Positions 8,580 through 18,164 of a DNA stretch of 38,622 bases are shown here, one piece after another (positions within the stretch are counted from its first letter, which is position 1; the number at the start of each line of letters is the position of its first letter). The stretch is taken from assembly GCA_011192195.1 (NCBI GenBank), contig DUEH01000004.1, positions 1 through 38,622 on the forward strand. Reading direction: 5' to 3'. The notes beneath the pieces are model-generated. The model saw nothing but the letters and a program-made list of their open reading frames with translations. It did no database searches and had not been told where the DNA came from. This DNA is from Chloroflexota bacterium (lineage in GTDB: Bacteria > Chloroflexota > Anaerolineae > 4572-78). Made by a program: the position numbers and the translations under genes.

Positions 8580-10595
8580 ATGAAAAAAGTTGATACCATC
8601 CTTACCGACGGCATTGTCGTGACAATGGACGAGCAATTCAATCTGTATGAGCCGGGCGCAGTAGCCGTGCGCGGCGATGAAATTGTGGCCGTTGGCCCTG
8701 CCGCCAACATTGCGGCTAAATACAAAGCCGCGGAAACCATCGCTTGTGAAGGCAAGGTGATCATGCCTGGCTTGGTCAACACCCACTCACACGTGCCAAT
8801 GACCTTGCTGCGCGGCCTGGCCGATGACCTGCGGCTGGACGTGTGGCTGATGGGCTATATGATGCCGGTTGAACGCGAATTTGTTCAGCCTGATTTTTGC
8901 TGGCTGGGCACGCAGCTTGCCGCCGCAGAGATGATCCGTTCCGGCACAACCTGCTTTGCCGATATGTATTACTATGAGGAAACTGTCGCCGATGCCACAG
9001 CCGAAGCCGGTCTGCGCGCCGTCTGCGGACAGTCAATCCTAAAATTTCCTACCCCCGATGCCCTGAGCTACGAAGAAGGTCTGGCTCGCACCCGCGATTT
9101 TATCCAACGCTGGAAAGGTCACAAACTTATTGTGCCTGCCGTGGCCCCCCACGCGCCTTATACCACTACGCCGGAAATTTTACGCGCTGCCACAGACCTG
9201 GCGCTGGAGTTTGATATCCCCTTCCACATTCACGTTTCCGAAACCGCTTTTGAAGTAGAGGAAATGCGCGCCAACGAAGGTATGTCACCGGTGTACTGGC
9301 TTCAGGAGCAGGGCGTTTTTCGGGCTAAAACCATCGCCGCTCACTGCGTACACATTGATGAAGACGAAATGCGCATCCTCAAACAGCATAATGTTGGTAT
9401 AGCGCATAATCCATCCAGCAACCTCAAACTGGCCAGCGGCTTTGCGCCCATCGCTAAAATGCTGGAACTGGGACTAAATGTTGGCATTGGCACCGATGGC
9501 GTCGCCAGCAATAATGACCTGGATATGATCGAGGAACTTCGACTGGCTAATTTTATTGCCAAAGGCGTTACCCGCGACCCCACGGTTCTTCCGGCGCGTC
9601 AAACCCTGGCCTCCGCCACCATCGTTGGGGCGCGCGTCCTCTTTTTGGATGATCTGATTGGCTCGCTGGAAGTGGGCAAGCGAGCGGACATCATCACCCT
9701 TGATCTGAACACGCTTCACAACGCACCGCGTTTCTATCGCAACGAGCAGTCTATTTACTCGCAAATTGTTTACGCGGCCAAAGCTAACGATGTGGACGAC
9801 GTGATGGTTGATGGCGTCTGGCTGATGCGCGCTAAACAATTACTTACTCTGGATGAAGAATCGCTGAAAACCGACGCCGATAAGATGGCGCGGCGTATTG
9901 ACGCCTTTTTGGTAGAACGCGAAGAGAGCGTGCTGCGCAAACTGGCAACCATCGGCGGGCTGGCCTACAAAGAGACCTTTGAGGTGCAGGTTAAAGTTTA
10001 TATGTCTGATGCAGAAGCAAAGGTCATCGAGGAGGCCATCCACGGTTCTGACTTTGCCATTGGCAAATCCAGCCAGCGACGGCAGTACGACACCTACTTT
10101 ATCTTCAACGATAAATGGACCAGCCGTATCCGCTATCGAGAGGATGAAATTTTGGCGCGCGATTGTATGGGCCCAGTTCCCGAAGGTCAGATCAATGAAG
10201 TGACCTATCGTTTGACCCTGACCAACGAAAATAAAGAGCGTGAGTTCAGCGACTCCATCATCCTCTCCCGTTCCCGCTTTGACGCTTTGGCCAACCGCAG
10301 TTTGCGCTTTTACCACGAGTACTTCCAGCCGGACGCCGAGCGTGAAGTTCATAAAGAGCGTCGCCGTTACCACGTGCGCTACGGCGGAACCGGCTTTACC
10401 ATCAATTTTGACCGTATTTTGAAGCCAAAAACATCGCCGGGCGTTTTTATGGAAATTAAAAGCCGCACCTGGAGCGCTCAGGACGCAGAGCGCAAAGTGC
10501 AGCTTATTGCTCAACTGCTCAAACGCTTCAATATTGGTGAAGATGAACTGATCCGCGAGGAGTATATTAACCTGACAGTGAAGAATGAAGAATGA
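8580..10595 (+). CDS. amidohydrolase (MtaD/SsnA-like deaminase) with C-terminal CYTH-like domain
   Basis: N-term VMPGLVNTHSHVPMTLLRGLADD, HIHVSE, GTDGVASNNDLDM; C-term FEVQVKV...QYDTYFIFNDKWTSRIRYR...RRRYHVRYGGTGFTINFDRI...GVFMEIKSRTW resembles CYTH. Confidence 0.85.
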   Translation: MKKVDTILTDGIVVTMDEQFNLYEPGAVAVRGDEIVAVGPAANIAAKYKAAETIACEGKVIMPGLVNTHSHVPMTLLRGLADDLRLDVWLMGYMMPVEREFVQPDFCWLGTQLAAAEMIRSGTTCFADMYYYEETVADATAEAGLRAVCGQSILKFPTPDALSYEEGLARTRDFIQRWKGHKLIVPAVAPHAPYTTTPEILRAATDLALEFDIPFHIHVSETAFEVEEMRANEGMSPVYWLQEQGVFRAKTIAAHCVHIDEDEMRILKQHNVGIAHNPSSNLKLASGFAPIAKMLELGLNVGIGTDGVASNNDLDMIEELRLANFIAKGVTRDPTVLPARQTLASATIVGARVLFLDDLIGSLEVGKRADIITLDLNTLHNAPRFYRNEQSIYSQIVYAAKANDVDDVMVDGVWLMRAKQLLTLDEESLKTDADKMARRIDAFLVEREESVLRKLATIGGLAYKETFEVQVKVYMSDAEAKVIEEAIHGSDFAIGKSSQRRQYDTYFIFNDKWTSRIRYREDEILARDCMGPVPEGQINEVTYRLTLTNENKEREFSDSIILSRSRFDALANRSLRFYHEYFQPDAEREVHKERRRYHVRYGGTGFTINFDRILKPKTSPGVFMEIKSRTWSAQDAERKVQLIAQLLKRFNIGEDELIREEYINLTVKNEE

Positions 10596-10630
10596 AGAAT
10601 CACTGATTCCTTATTCACTATTCGCTGTTT
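10574..10630. repeat. Heptamer repeat GAAGAAT/GAATCAC with partial inverted arm
   Basis: agtgaagaatgaagaatgaagaatcactgattccttattcactattcgctgttt. Confidence 0.75.
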
Positions 10631-10651
10631 ATGAGAAAGGTTGAAATGAGA

Positions 10652-10677
10652 AAAAGAAAAAGCGCCGCAGGCAGGGG
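10652..10677. repeat. 26-nt repeat AAAAGAAAAAGCGCCGCAGGCAGGGG (copy 1)
   Basis: Identical 26-mer at 28091-28116. Confidence 0.95.
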
Positions 10678-10746
10678 AGCTTGGGGTCCCCCCCATCTCT
10701 CCCCCTTCTTCAACTCACTTTAAACACACCCGAAAGGAAACAACTG

Positions 10747-11574
10747 ATGAACGAAATAATGCAAAACATCATTGCCGCCCGTGACTACATTCAGGCGCGG
10801 GCGCAGACAAAACCGCAAATTGCCATCATTCTTGGCTCTGGCTTGGGCGGGTTGGCCGATGACGTAGCCGTAGAAGCCGCCTTTCCCTACGGCGATCTCC
10901 CTAACTTTCCCGTTTCTACAGTGGTGGGGCACGCCGGTCAATTGGCGTTGGGAACGCTGGCTGGAAAAAACGTGGTTGTTATGCAAGGCCGCTTTCATTA
11001 CTACGAAGGCTACCCGATGACTCAGGTGGTTTTCCCTGTGTGGGTGATGCAGGCGCTGGGCGCGGAAACCTTGATCGTCACCAACGCCGCCGGGGGTCTT
11101 GATCCTGTTTTTGATCCGGGTGATGTGATGCTCATTAGCGATCACATCAATATGATGGGCGATAATCCCCTGCGCGGCCCCAATCTCGATGACCTTGGCC
11201 CGCGTTTTCCCGATATGACCAACGCTTACGATCCGGCATTACGCGATTTGGTTCTTCGCGTAGCCGCAACGCAAAATATTCCTGTCCAACAAGGAACATA
11301 TACCGGCTGGGCCGGCCCCACGTTTGAAACCAAAGCCGAGCGTCGCTTTTTGCGGCTCATCGGCGGCGACGCAGTGGGGATGTCTACCGTGCCGGAAGTC
11401 ATTGCCGCTAATCACGCCGGAATGCGGGTAATGGGGATGTCCGCCATCACCAACAAAGCCACCGGCAGCGCCGACCAACAGCCCGATGACCACACTCACG
11501 TGCTGGCAATGGCTAAAGTTGCCGGTGAAAAACTGGTGCGTTTGCTGCGGAGTGTTATTCAGGAAATGACTTAA
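10747..11574 (+). CDS. purine nucleoside phosphorylase
   Basis: IILGSGLGGLADDV, VVGHAGQLALG, GRFHYYEGYPMTQVVFPVWVMQALGAETLIVTNAAGG, MSTVPEVIAANHAGMRVMGMSAITNKATG. Confidence 0.93.
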   Translation: MNEIMQNIIAARDYIQARAQTKPQIAIILGSGLGGLADDVAVEAAFPYGDLPNFPVSTVVGHAGQLALGTLAGKNVVVMQGRFHYYEGYPMTQVVFPVWVMQALGAETLIVTNAAGGLDPVFDPGDVMLISDHINMMGDNPLRGPNLDDLGPRFPDMTNAYDPALRDLVLRVAATQNIPVQQGTYTGWAGPTFETKAERRFLRLIGGDAVGMSTVPEVIAANHAGMRVMGMSAITNKATGSADQQPDDHTHVLAMAKVAGEKLVRLLRSVIQEMT

Positions 11575-11660
11575 CGATTTCAGATTTACGATTTACGATT
11601 TACGATTGGACTACGTATCCGCGCCTTTAATCGTAAATCCAAAATCGTAAATCGTAAATC
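11575..11660. repeat. Heptamer (GATTTAC) tandem repeat, inverted arms
   Basis: gatttacgatttacgatttacgatt ... aatcgtaaatccaaaatcgtaaatcgtaaatc. Confidence 0.92.
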
Positions 11661-11673
11661 AAGGGAGATGATA

Positions 11674-12372
11674 ATGACTAACTTAACTACCCTTATCAAA
11701 GACGATCCGGCCAAAATTGCCGCATTAATTGACCATACCTTGTTAAAGCCCATCGCTACCCAAGCGCAAATTGAGGCGCTTTGTCAGGAGGCAATGAAAT
11801 ATGGCTTTGCTTCTGTTTGTATCAACCCCTCGCGCGTAAAACTGGCCGCGCAACAGTTGCGCCGGTCCGCTGTTAAAACGTGTACGGTCATTGGCTTTCC
11901 ACTGGGAGCCACCACTACTGCCTCAAAAGTCTTTGAAACCAAAGAGGCCGTTGAATTGGGCGCGGAAGAAGTGGATATGGTCATCAACATTGGCGCGTTG
12001 AAAGCGGGAAATGACGCGCTGGTGGAACAGGACATCGCTGCTGTGGTGAAGGCGGCGCATCAGGGCGGCGCTCACTGCAAAGTGATCATCGAAACCTGTT
12101 TTTTGAGCGACGAGGAAAAAGTGCGCGCCTGTAAATTGGCGCAAAAAGCGGGGGCGGATTTTGTAAAAACCTCAACCGGCTTTGGGGGCGGGGGAGCCAC
12201 CGTAGAGGATGTAGCCTTGATGCGTCAGACCGTTGGCCCGGAGATGGGCGTCAAAGCCTCCGGCGGCGTCAGCAACTTCGCCGACGCCAAAGCAATGGTT
12301 GCCGCCGGCGCTACTCGATTGGGCGTGAGCGCGGGTATAAAAATTGTGCAAGAGGCGCTGGAGCAAATTTAA
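11674..12372 (+). CDS. deoC: deoxyribose-phosphate aldolase
   Basis: [58 protein letters not shown]. Confidence 0.95.
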   Translation: MTNLTTLIKDDPAKIAALIDHTLLKPIATQAQIEALCQEAMKYGFASVCINPSRVKLAAQQLRRSAVKTCTVIGFPLGATTTASKVFETKEAVELGAEEVDMVINIGALKAGNDALVEQDIAAVVKAAHQGGAHCKVIIETCFLSDEEKVRACKLAQKAGADFVKTSTGFGGGGATVEDVALMRQTVGPEMGVKASGGVSNFADAKAMVAAGATRLGVSAGIKIVQEALEQI

Positions 12373-12395
12373 ATAATTATCAGGAGAAAAAAATT

Positions 12396-13391
12396 ATGTC
12401 AACCCCAATTCGCGTTATTCAATACGGACTTGGCCCTATCGGCAGCGCAGTAGCTCGCCACATCACCGAACGCTCCAGCCTGAAACTGGTCGGTGGCGTA
12501 GATATTGACCCGGCAAAAACAGGTCGGGATATGGACGAAGTTGTCGGCTTAGAGCAGCCGCTTGGCTTCAAGGTTGCCAAAACTCTGGCCGAGGCTTTGG
12601 CTAACGCAGAAGCCGACGTGGTCCTTCACACCACCAGCTCCTGCTTTGACCTTTTTGAGAGCCAAATTACTGAAATTCTGAACGCCGGGCTGGACGTAGT
12701 TTCTACCGCCGAAGAACTCTCTTTTCCCTGGCTGGCGCACCCAAAAGAAGCCGCTCGTATTGATGAAGCCGCCAAAAAAGCGGGCAAAACCGCTCTGGGG
12801 ACAGGCGTAAACCCCGGCTTTCTGATGGATTCCCTGCCGCTCAACCTGACCGCTATCTGCCAGCGCGTAGACCGCATCGACGTGACGCGCAGTCAAAACG
12901 CCTCGGTTAGGCGCGGCCCTTTTCAAGCTAAAATTGGCTCCGGGATGACCGTGGAACAGTTCGAAAATAAAGTGGACACCGGCAGAATGGGACACGTGGG
13001 ACTGCCGGAATCAATGGGGATGGTCTTTCACACGCTGGGCAGAAAACTGGCGCGTTACGAAGACAGTATCGAGCCGGTAGTAGCCGATTCCCTCATCCAG
13101 ACCGATTTCTTCACCGTGCAACCGGGTCAGGTTCGCGGCCTTAAGCAAGTGGCGCGCGGCTTCACCGACGCAGGCGAATTTATGACCCTCACCTTCATCG
13201 CCGCATTGGAAGAGCCGCTGGATCAAGATACCGTCAAGATTAGCGGCAAGCCTGATCTGGAAGTCATCCTCAAAGGCACCAACGGCGACATCGCCACCGT
13301 AGCTATGGCTGTCAATGCCATCAAGCGGGTAAAAGAAGCCTCGCCGGGGCTGGTCACAATGCCTGATCTGCCTATTGTCACGTTTGGGTAA
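12396..13391 (+). CDS. DapB-N-like NAD(P)-dependent dehydrogenase (2,4-diaminopentanoate dehydrogenase-like)
   Basis: Rossmann VIQYGLGPIGSAVARHITERSSLKLVGGVDIDPAKTGRD; GTGVNPGFLMDSLP. Confidence 0.75.
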   Translation: MSTPIRVIQYGLGPIGSAVARHITERSSLKLVGGVDIDPAKTGRDMDEVVGLEQPLGFKVAKTLAEALANAEADVVLHTTSSCFDLFESQITEILNAGLDVVSTAEELSFPWLAHPKEAARIDEAAKKAGKTALGTGVNPGFLMDSLPLNLTAICQRVDRIDVTRSQNASVRRGPFQAKIGSGMTVEQFENKVDTGRMGHVGLPESMGMVFHTLGRKLARYEDSIEPVVADSLIQTDFFTVQPGQVRGLKQVARGFTDAGEFMTLTFIAALEEPLDQDTVKISGKPDLEVILKGTNGDIATVAMAVNAIKRVKEASPGLVTMPDLPIVTFG

Positions 13392-13406
13392 AATAAAGAG
13401 AGGTAA

Positions 13407-13478
13407 GAGTTTCAGAGCAGAATTTTCGGAATGATAGAATTTTGATTCTATCATTCCAAAAATTCTGCTCTGAAACTC
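13407..13478. repeat. 34-bp-arm hairpin GAGTTTCAGAGCAGAATTTTCGGAATGATAGAAT-tttg-(rc)
   Basis: 33/34 arm match; core shared with 6388-6440. Confidence 0.9.
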
Positions 13479-13500
13479 ACAAAACATCAGGAAGGCTTAT

Positions 13501-14145
13501 ATGACCAAACACCTTGTCCTTGTCGCCGGCAACATTGGAACCGGCAAATCATCTCTCACCGAGCGCCTGGGCAGTCGTCTGGGCTGGCAGACCAGCTTTG
13601 AGTCGGTCAGCGACAACCCCTACCTGAGCGACTTCTACGCCAATATGCGGCAGTGGTCTTTCCATTTGCAAGTCTTCTTTCTGGGCCATCGCGCCGAGCA
13701 GCATTGGGAACTGGCTCGCAGCCCGCAATCGGCCATCGCCGACCGCAGTATCTACGAAGACGCCCACATCTTCGCCCGCGTCCTGCACCATCTGGGCAAT
13801 CTCAGCGCGCGCGATCTCAAATCGTATCGCCGCACTTTCGATCTGGTGGTAAACAGCCTCCCCCGCCCCGACCTGCTGCTTTACCTGAAAGCGCCCGTTC
13901 CCGCGCTGCTGGAACGCATCCACCGTCGGGGTCGGGAAATGGAGAGCGGCATTACCGCCGAATACTTATCGCTGCTGGAGACTTTTTATAAGGAGTGGAT
14001 GGACACCTTTGACCTCTGTCCGGTTCTCACCATCCCCACTGAAAACCTTGATTTCGTGAATAAAACCAGTCATCTGGACATTGTTATTGATCATATCCAG
14101 AATAAATTGGCCGGGAAAGAGGACGTGGTTTTTCCAAACAGCTAA
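13501..14145 (+). CDS. deoxynucleoside kinase family protein
   Basis: LVAGNIGTGKSSLTERLG, FESVSDNPYLSDFYANMRQWSFHLQVFFLGHR, DRSIYEDAHIFA, RPDLLLYLKAPVPALLERIHRRGREME. Confidence 0.92.
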   Translation: MTKHLVLVAGNIGTGKSSLTERLGSRLGWQTSFESVSDNPYLSDFYANMRQWSFHLQVFFLGHRAEQHWELARSPQSAIADRSIYEDAHIFARVLHHLGNLSARDLKSYRRTFDLVVNSLPRPDLLLYLKAPVPALLERIHRRGREMESGITAEYLSLLETFYKEWMDTFDLCPVLTIPTENLDFVNKTSHLDIVIDHIQNKLAGKEDVVFPNS

Positions 14146-14158
14146 CAGGAGGAACATA

Positions 14159-15349
14159 ATGCCGGAAGCATATATCATTTCAAGCGTCCGAACCCCCATC
14201 GGGCGTTTTGGCGGCGGGCTGAAAGACCTCTCTCCCGTTGACCTGGGCGCGCGCGCTATGAAAGCCGCTCTGGAACGAGCCGGTATTTCGGGCGAAAATC
14301 TGGACTTATACATTTTTGGTAATGTACTGCGCGCCGGGCACGGTCAGCTCCTCCCGCGACAGGCGGCCATCAAAGCGGGCATCCCCGTGGAAGTGGACGG
14401 TTACGCGGTGGATATGGTCTGCTCATCCGGGATGATGGCCCTGTTGAACGCCGCCAACACCATCAAAGTTGGCGACGCCGATCTGATTTTGGCGGGCGGA
14501 ATGGAATCAATGTCTCAGGCGGGCTTCTTCCTTTCCCATCGAGCGCGCTGGGGGTATAAATTTATGATGGGCGCGCCGGAAAATCTGAAAGACATCCTCC
14601 TCTACGACGGCCTGACCGACCCCGTTACCGGCGAAGCAATGGGGCTGGAAGTCGAACGTTTGGCCGTCGAATACGGTATCACTCGCGCAGAGTTAGACGA
14701 AGTGGCCTGCCTTTCGCAGAGCCGCGCCGCCGAAGCCACCGCAAAAGGCTTCTCCGCCAAAGAAATCGCGCCCATCGAAATCAAAACGCGCAAAGGGCCA
14801 AAAATCATTGAGGCCGACGAAGGCATCCGGGCCGACACCACTGTGGAATCGCTGTCCGGCCTGCGACCCGCCTTCAAAAAAGACGGCGTACTGACCGCCG
14901 CCAACTCCAGCCAGATCAGCGATGGCGCCGCCGCGCTCCTGGTCGCCAGCCGGGAGGCGGTTGACAAGTTTGGTCTCAAGCCTCTGGCGCGAATTGTGGG
15001 CGGAAGCTGGGCCGCCGGCGAAACCTGGCGTTTCCCCGAAGCCCCCATTCCGGCAGTGAAAAAGCTGCTGACCAAGCTGAATATGCAAATCGACAATTTT
15101 GACCTCTACGAGAACAACGAAGCCTTTGCCGTCAACAGCCTTCTCTACAATCGAATGTTAGGCGTGCCGATGGAGAAGCTCAACGTCTACGGCGGGTCCA
15201 TCGCCATCGGGCATCCCATCGGCGTATCGGGCGCGCGTATCATCGTCACCTTGCTTAATGCGCTGGCAGAGCAGGACAAAGAGTGGGGATTGGCCGCCAT
15301 CTGCCACGGTGTTGGCGGCGGCACGGCTATGGCTATCGAACGATTGTAG
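14159..15349 (+). CDS. thiolase (acetyl-CoA C-acetyltransferase)
   Basis: SSVRTPIGRFGGGLKDLSPVDLGARAMKAALERAG, VDMVCSSGMMALLNA, NEAFAVNSL, GGSIAIGHPIGVSGARI. Confidence 0.92.
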   Translation: MPEAYIISSVRTPIGRFGGGLKDLSPVDLGARAMKAALERAGISGENLDLYIFGNVLRAGHGQLLPRQAAIKAGIPVEVDGYAVDMVCSSGMMALLNAANTIKVGDADLILAGGMESMSQAGFFLSHRARWGYKFMMGAPENLKDILLYDGLTDPVTGEAMGLEVERLAVEYGITRAELDEVACLSQSRAAEATAKGFSAKEIAPIEIKTRKGPKIIEADEGIRADTTVESLSGLRPAFKKDGVLTAANSSQISDGAAALLVASREAVDKFGLKPLARIVGGSWAAGETWRFPEAPIPAVKKLLTKLNMQIDNFDLYENNEAFAVNSLLYNRMLGVPMEKLNVYGGSIAIGHPIGVSGARIIVTLLNALAEQDKEWGLAAICHGVGGGTAMAIERL

Positions 15350-15452
15350 TGAAACAAAGCGTGGCGCGTGGTGCGTAAACAGCAGACCACGCACCACGAA
15401 TTGATACAGCTTTCCATTTCAGGTATACTTTCTGATGAAAGGAGAGTTTGCT

Positions 15453-16250
15453 ATGCCTCAATCGCCATTTCCCGGAATGGACCCGTATCTGGAAGCGCCT
15501 GATATGTGGCCGGATGTTCACGAACGATTGATAACTATCTTCGCTGAACAATTAGCCCCCAATCTGGCCCCCAGTTACGTGGCCGAATTGAACACCCAAA
15601 TTGTCATTGACCGCGTCTTCGATGGGCCATCTGAAGAAAAAATTATGCTGCCCGACGTAACCGTCGCTCAAGCGCCAGAAAATTTCGGCGGGGTTGCGGT
15701 GGCCGCGCCCCCTATTGCCCCCGCCCCGCTGCGCCTGTTCGCGCCGATGAACGTTCCCACCCGTCTGGTTTGCGCCTACATCCGGCTGCGCGAAACAAAT
15801 CGCCTGGTTACGGTGATCAAACTCTTGTCCCCGGTCAACAAACGACCCGGCGGCAGCGGCCGACGCGAATACCTGGAAAAGCGTAACGCCTACTTCGACG
15901 CTCCGGCTCACCTGGTTGAAATCGATCTGCTCCGCCAATGGCCTCGTATGCCCCTGGAAGGGGTCCTCCCCAAATCAGACTATCTGGCCATTGTCTGCAA
16001 AATGCATGAACGCCGCGCTTGCGATGTCTGGCCCATCAGCGTACAACACCCCTTGCCCGTCCTGCCCATCCCCCTGCTGGACCCTGACCCGCCGGTTCCC
16101 CTGGATATGGGGCAAGCCCTGCGTACCGCCTACCAACGCGCTCGCTACGATCTGCGAATTGACTACAGCAAACCGCCAACGCCGCTTCTCGCCCCTGAAG
16201 ACAGAGCGTGGGCAGAGGGTTTGGTTGCTCAAAACATATCTTCTCAATAA
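15453..16250 (+). CDS. DUF4058 family protein
   Basis: N-terminus MPQSPFPGMDPYLEAPDMWPDVHERLI and LVTVIKLLSPVNKRPGGSGRREYLEKR. Confidence 0.8.
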   Translation: MPQSPFPGMDPYLEAPDMWPDVHERLITIFAEQLAPNLAPSYVAELNTQIVIDRVFDGPSEEKIMLPDVTVAQAPENFGGVAVAAPPIAPAPLRLFAPMNVPTRLVCAYIRLRETNRLVTVIKLLSPVNKRPGGSGRREYLEKRNAYFDAPAHLVEIDLLRQWPRMPLEGVLPKSDYLAIVCKMHERRACDVWPISVQHPLPVLPIPLLDPDPPVPLDMGQALRTAYQRARYDLRIDYSKPPTPLLAPEDRAWAEGLVAQNISSQ

Positions 16251-16306
16251 TCTGAGATGTACCTGACGGCGGGTTAATAACCCGTTCTACGTAGGACAAG
16301 CAAGCT

Positions 16307-17692
16307 ATGCCCAATGACAAAACCGCCAACGTAGTCATCTGCGGAGCGGGCATCGCCGGGATTGCGACGGCTTATCACCTCAGCGTCGAGCGCGGGGTCA
16401 AAAATGTGACCCTGATTGACGAACGCCCACCCCTCAGCCTGACCAGCGACAAATCCACCGAAGCCTATCGCAACTGGTGGCCCGGCCCCGGTAACGCGAT
16501 GGTGAGCCTGATGAATCGCAGCATTGATCTGCTGGAAGACATGGCCCGCCAAAGCGACAATCGCATCCTGCTCAACCGGCGAGGCTACCTCTACGCTACC
16601 GGCAACCCCCAACGCGCCGAAATCTACAAACAGGCGGCGGCGGAGATTTCACGCTTGGGCGCGGGGCAGGTTCGTTTTCACACCGGATCAAGCGATGATC
16701 CGTCCTACATTCCCGCCGCCCCCCACGATTTTGAAGACCAGCCCAACGGCGCGGACGTTTTTTTGGATCAAGAGTTGATTCGACAACGCTTCCCCTACCT
16801 TAGCGAACGGACCGTTGCCGTGCTGCACGCCCGGCGCTGCGGCTGGTTCAGCGGTCAGCAGTTGGGGATGATGATGCTGGAAGAAGCCCGCGCTCAGGGA
16901 GTACAATTCATCAGCGGGCGCGTGGAAGACGTGGATGCGCGCAATAATTGCGTGCAGGGCGTTCGGGTTCGTACTGAACAGGGCGCAGAGCGCATTGCCG
17001 CCGATATTTTTATCAACGCTGCCGGGCCGCTGGTGAATGAAGTGGGCGCAATGCTGGGCCTGGAACTGCCTGTTTTCAACGAACTGCACCTCAAATTGAA
17101 CTTCAGCGACCACCTGAAGGTAATACCTCGTGACGCGCCAATGGTTATCTGGGAAGACGCGCAAAAACTCAACTGGTCAATGGAAGAGGTTGATTTTTTA
17201 GTCGAAGACCCGGAAATGCGCTGGCTGTTGGGTAAATTCCCGTCTGGAATTCATCTGCGCCCGGAAGGACACGGCGAAAGCCAGGCTGTGTTAATGCTGT
17301 GGGATTATCACAAAGAGCCGGTTCCGCCCATCATCCCGCCTCCCGATGATCCCGATTACCCGGAGGTTGTGCTGCGCGGGTTGACAACAGTCGTCCCCGC
17401 GCTGCAAGCTTACCTCAATCGGATGCCCAAACCGATGATTGACGGCGGCTACTATACCAAAACCAAAGAGAACCGCCCCTTGATTGGCCCGCTGCCGGTT
17501 GACGGCGCCTACATCATCAGCGCGCTGTCCGGCTACGGGTTGATGGCCGCCCCCGCTGCCGGCGAACTGCTGGCGTCTCACATCGCCGGCGACGCTCTGC
17601 CTGACTACGCTCCTGCCTTTCTCCTGTCTCGCTATGAAGACCCGGCGTACCAGCAGATGTTGGAGAATTGGGGAGATGTGGGTCAGCTATAA
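16307..17692 (+). CDS. FAD-dependent oxidoreductase (DAO / sarcosine oxidase beta-like)
   Basis: VVICGAGIAGIATAYHLSVERGVKNVTLIDE; C-term RPLIGPLPVDGAYIISALSGYGLMAAPAAGELLA. Confidence 0.88.
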   Translation: MPNDKTANVVICGAGIAGIATAYHLSVERGVKNVTLIDERPPLSLTSDKSTEAYRNWWPGPGNAMVSLMNRSIDLLEDMARQSDNRILLNRRGYLYATGNPQRAEIYKQAAAEISRLGAGQVRFHTGSSDDPSYIPAAPHDFEDQPNGADVFLDQELIRQRFPYLSERTVAVLHARRCGWFSGQQLGMMMLEEARAQGVQFISGRVEDVDARNNCVQGVRVRTEQGAERIAADIFINAAGPLVNEVGAMLGLELPVFNELHLKLNFSDHLKVIPRDAPMVIWEDAQKLNWSMEEVDFLVEDPEMRWLLGKFPSGIHLRPEGHGESQAVLMLWDYHKEPVPPIIPPPDDPDYPEVVLRGLTTVVPALQAYLNRMPKPMIDGGYYTKTKENRPLIGPLPVDGAYIISALSGYGLMAAPAAGELLASHIAGDALPDYAPAFLLSRYEDPAYQQMLENWGDVGQL

Positions 17693-17870
17693 TCACACCA
17701 CCACCTGCGAATTTTTGCAATTCAAGTCAATTACCTGTAAACTACGCTACTTGTTATAACAATTGTTGTTGATAACCATTGTCAAAGGAGTTTTCATTAG
17801 CGAATGAAAATTGGTTTTATTCGCCATTCGCACATTCGCCTATTCGCCTATTCTCAAGGGAGACAAATTT

Positions 17871-18164
17871 ATGATTTTACGTTTGACCTTTGCCCAGGCA
17901 GACCCCAAAAAGGTAGAAGAAGTGCGCGCGCTCTACAATAGCCGGGAGTTGAATGATTTTTTCAACTCGCAGAAGGGGCATCGCTTTCATTACTTGCTTG
18001 AATCCCCTGCCGAAGAGAGCGATATTATTTTTCTGACTGCCTGGGATACTCAGGAAGCAATGGACGCCGCTTACGCCAGCGAAGCGCACCGGAAAGTTGG
18101 CGGAAAATTCAAGCCCTTTCTGTTGGCGCCGTCTAAAAAGAAGATTTATGAGGTTTATGAATAA
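17871..18164 (+). CDS. ABM-like (antibiotic biosynthesis monooxygenase-type) small protein
   Basis: MILRLTFAQADPKKVEEVRALYNS...ITAWDTQEAMDAAYASEAHRK-type pattern; stop overlaps start of next gene. Confidence 0.6.
   Translation: MILRLTFAQADPKKVEEVRALYNSRELNDFFNSQKGHRFHYLLESPAEESDIIFLTAWDTQEAMDAAYASEAHRKVGGKFKPFLLAPSKKKIYEVYE

Noticed and set aside
9840-10514. 224-aa minus-strand ORF opposite the CYTH-like region
   Set aside because: Antisense shadow; no family features.
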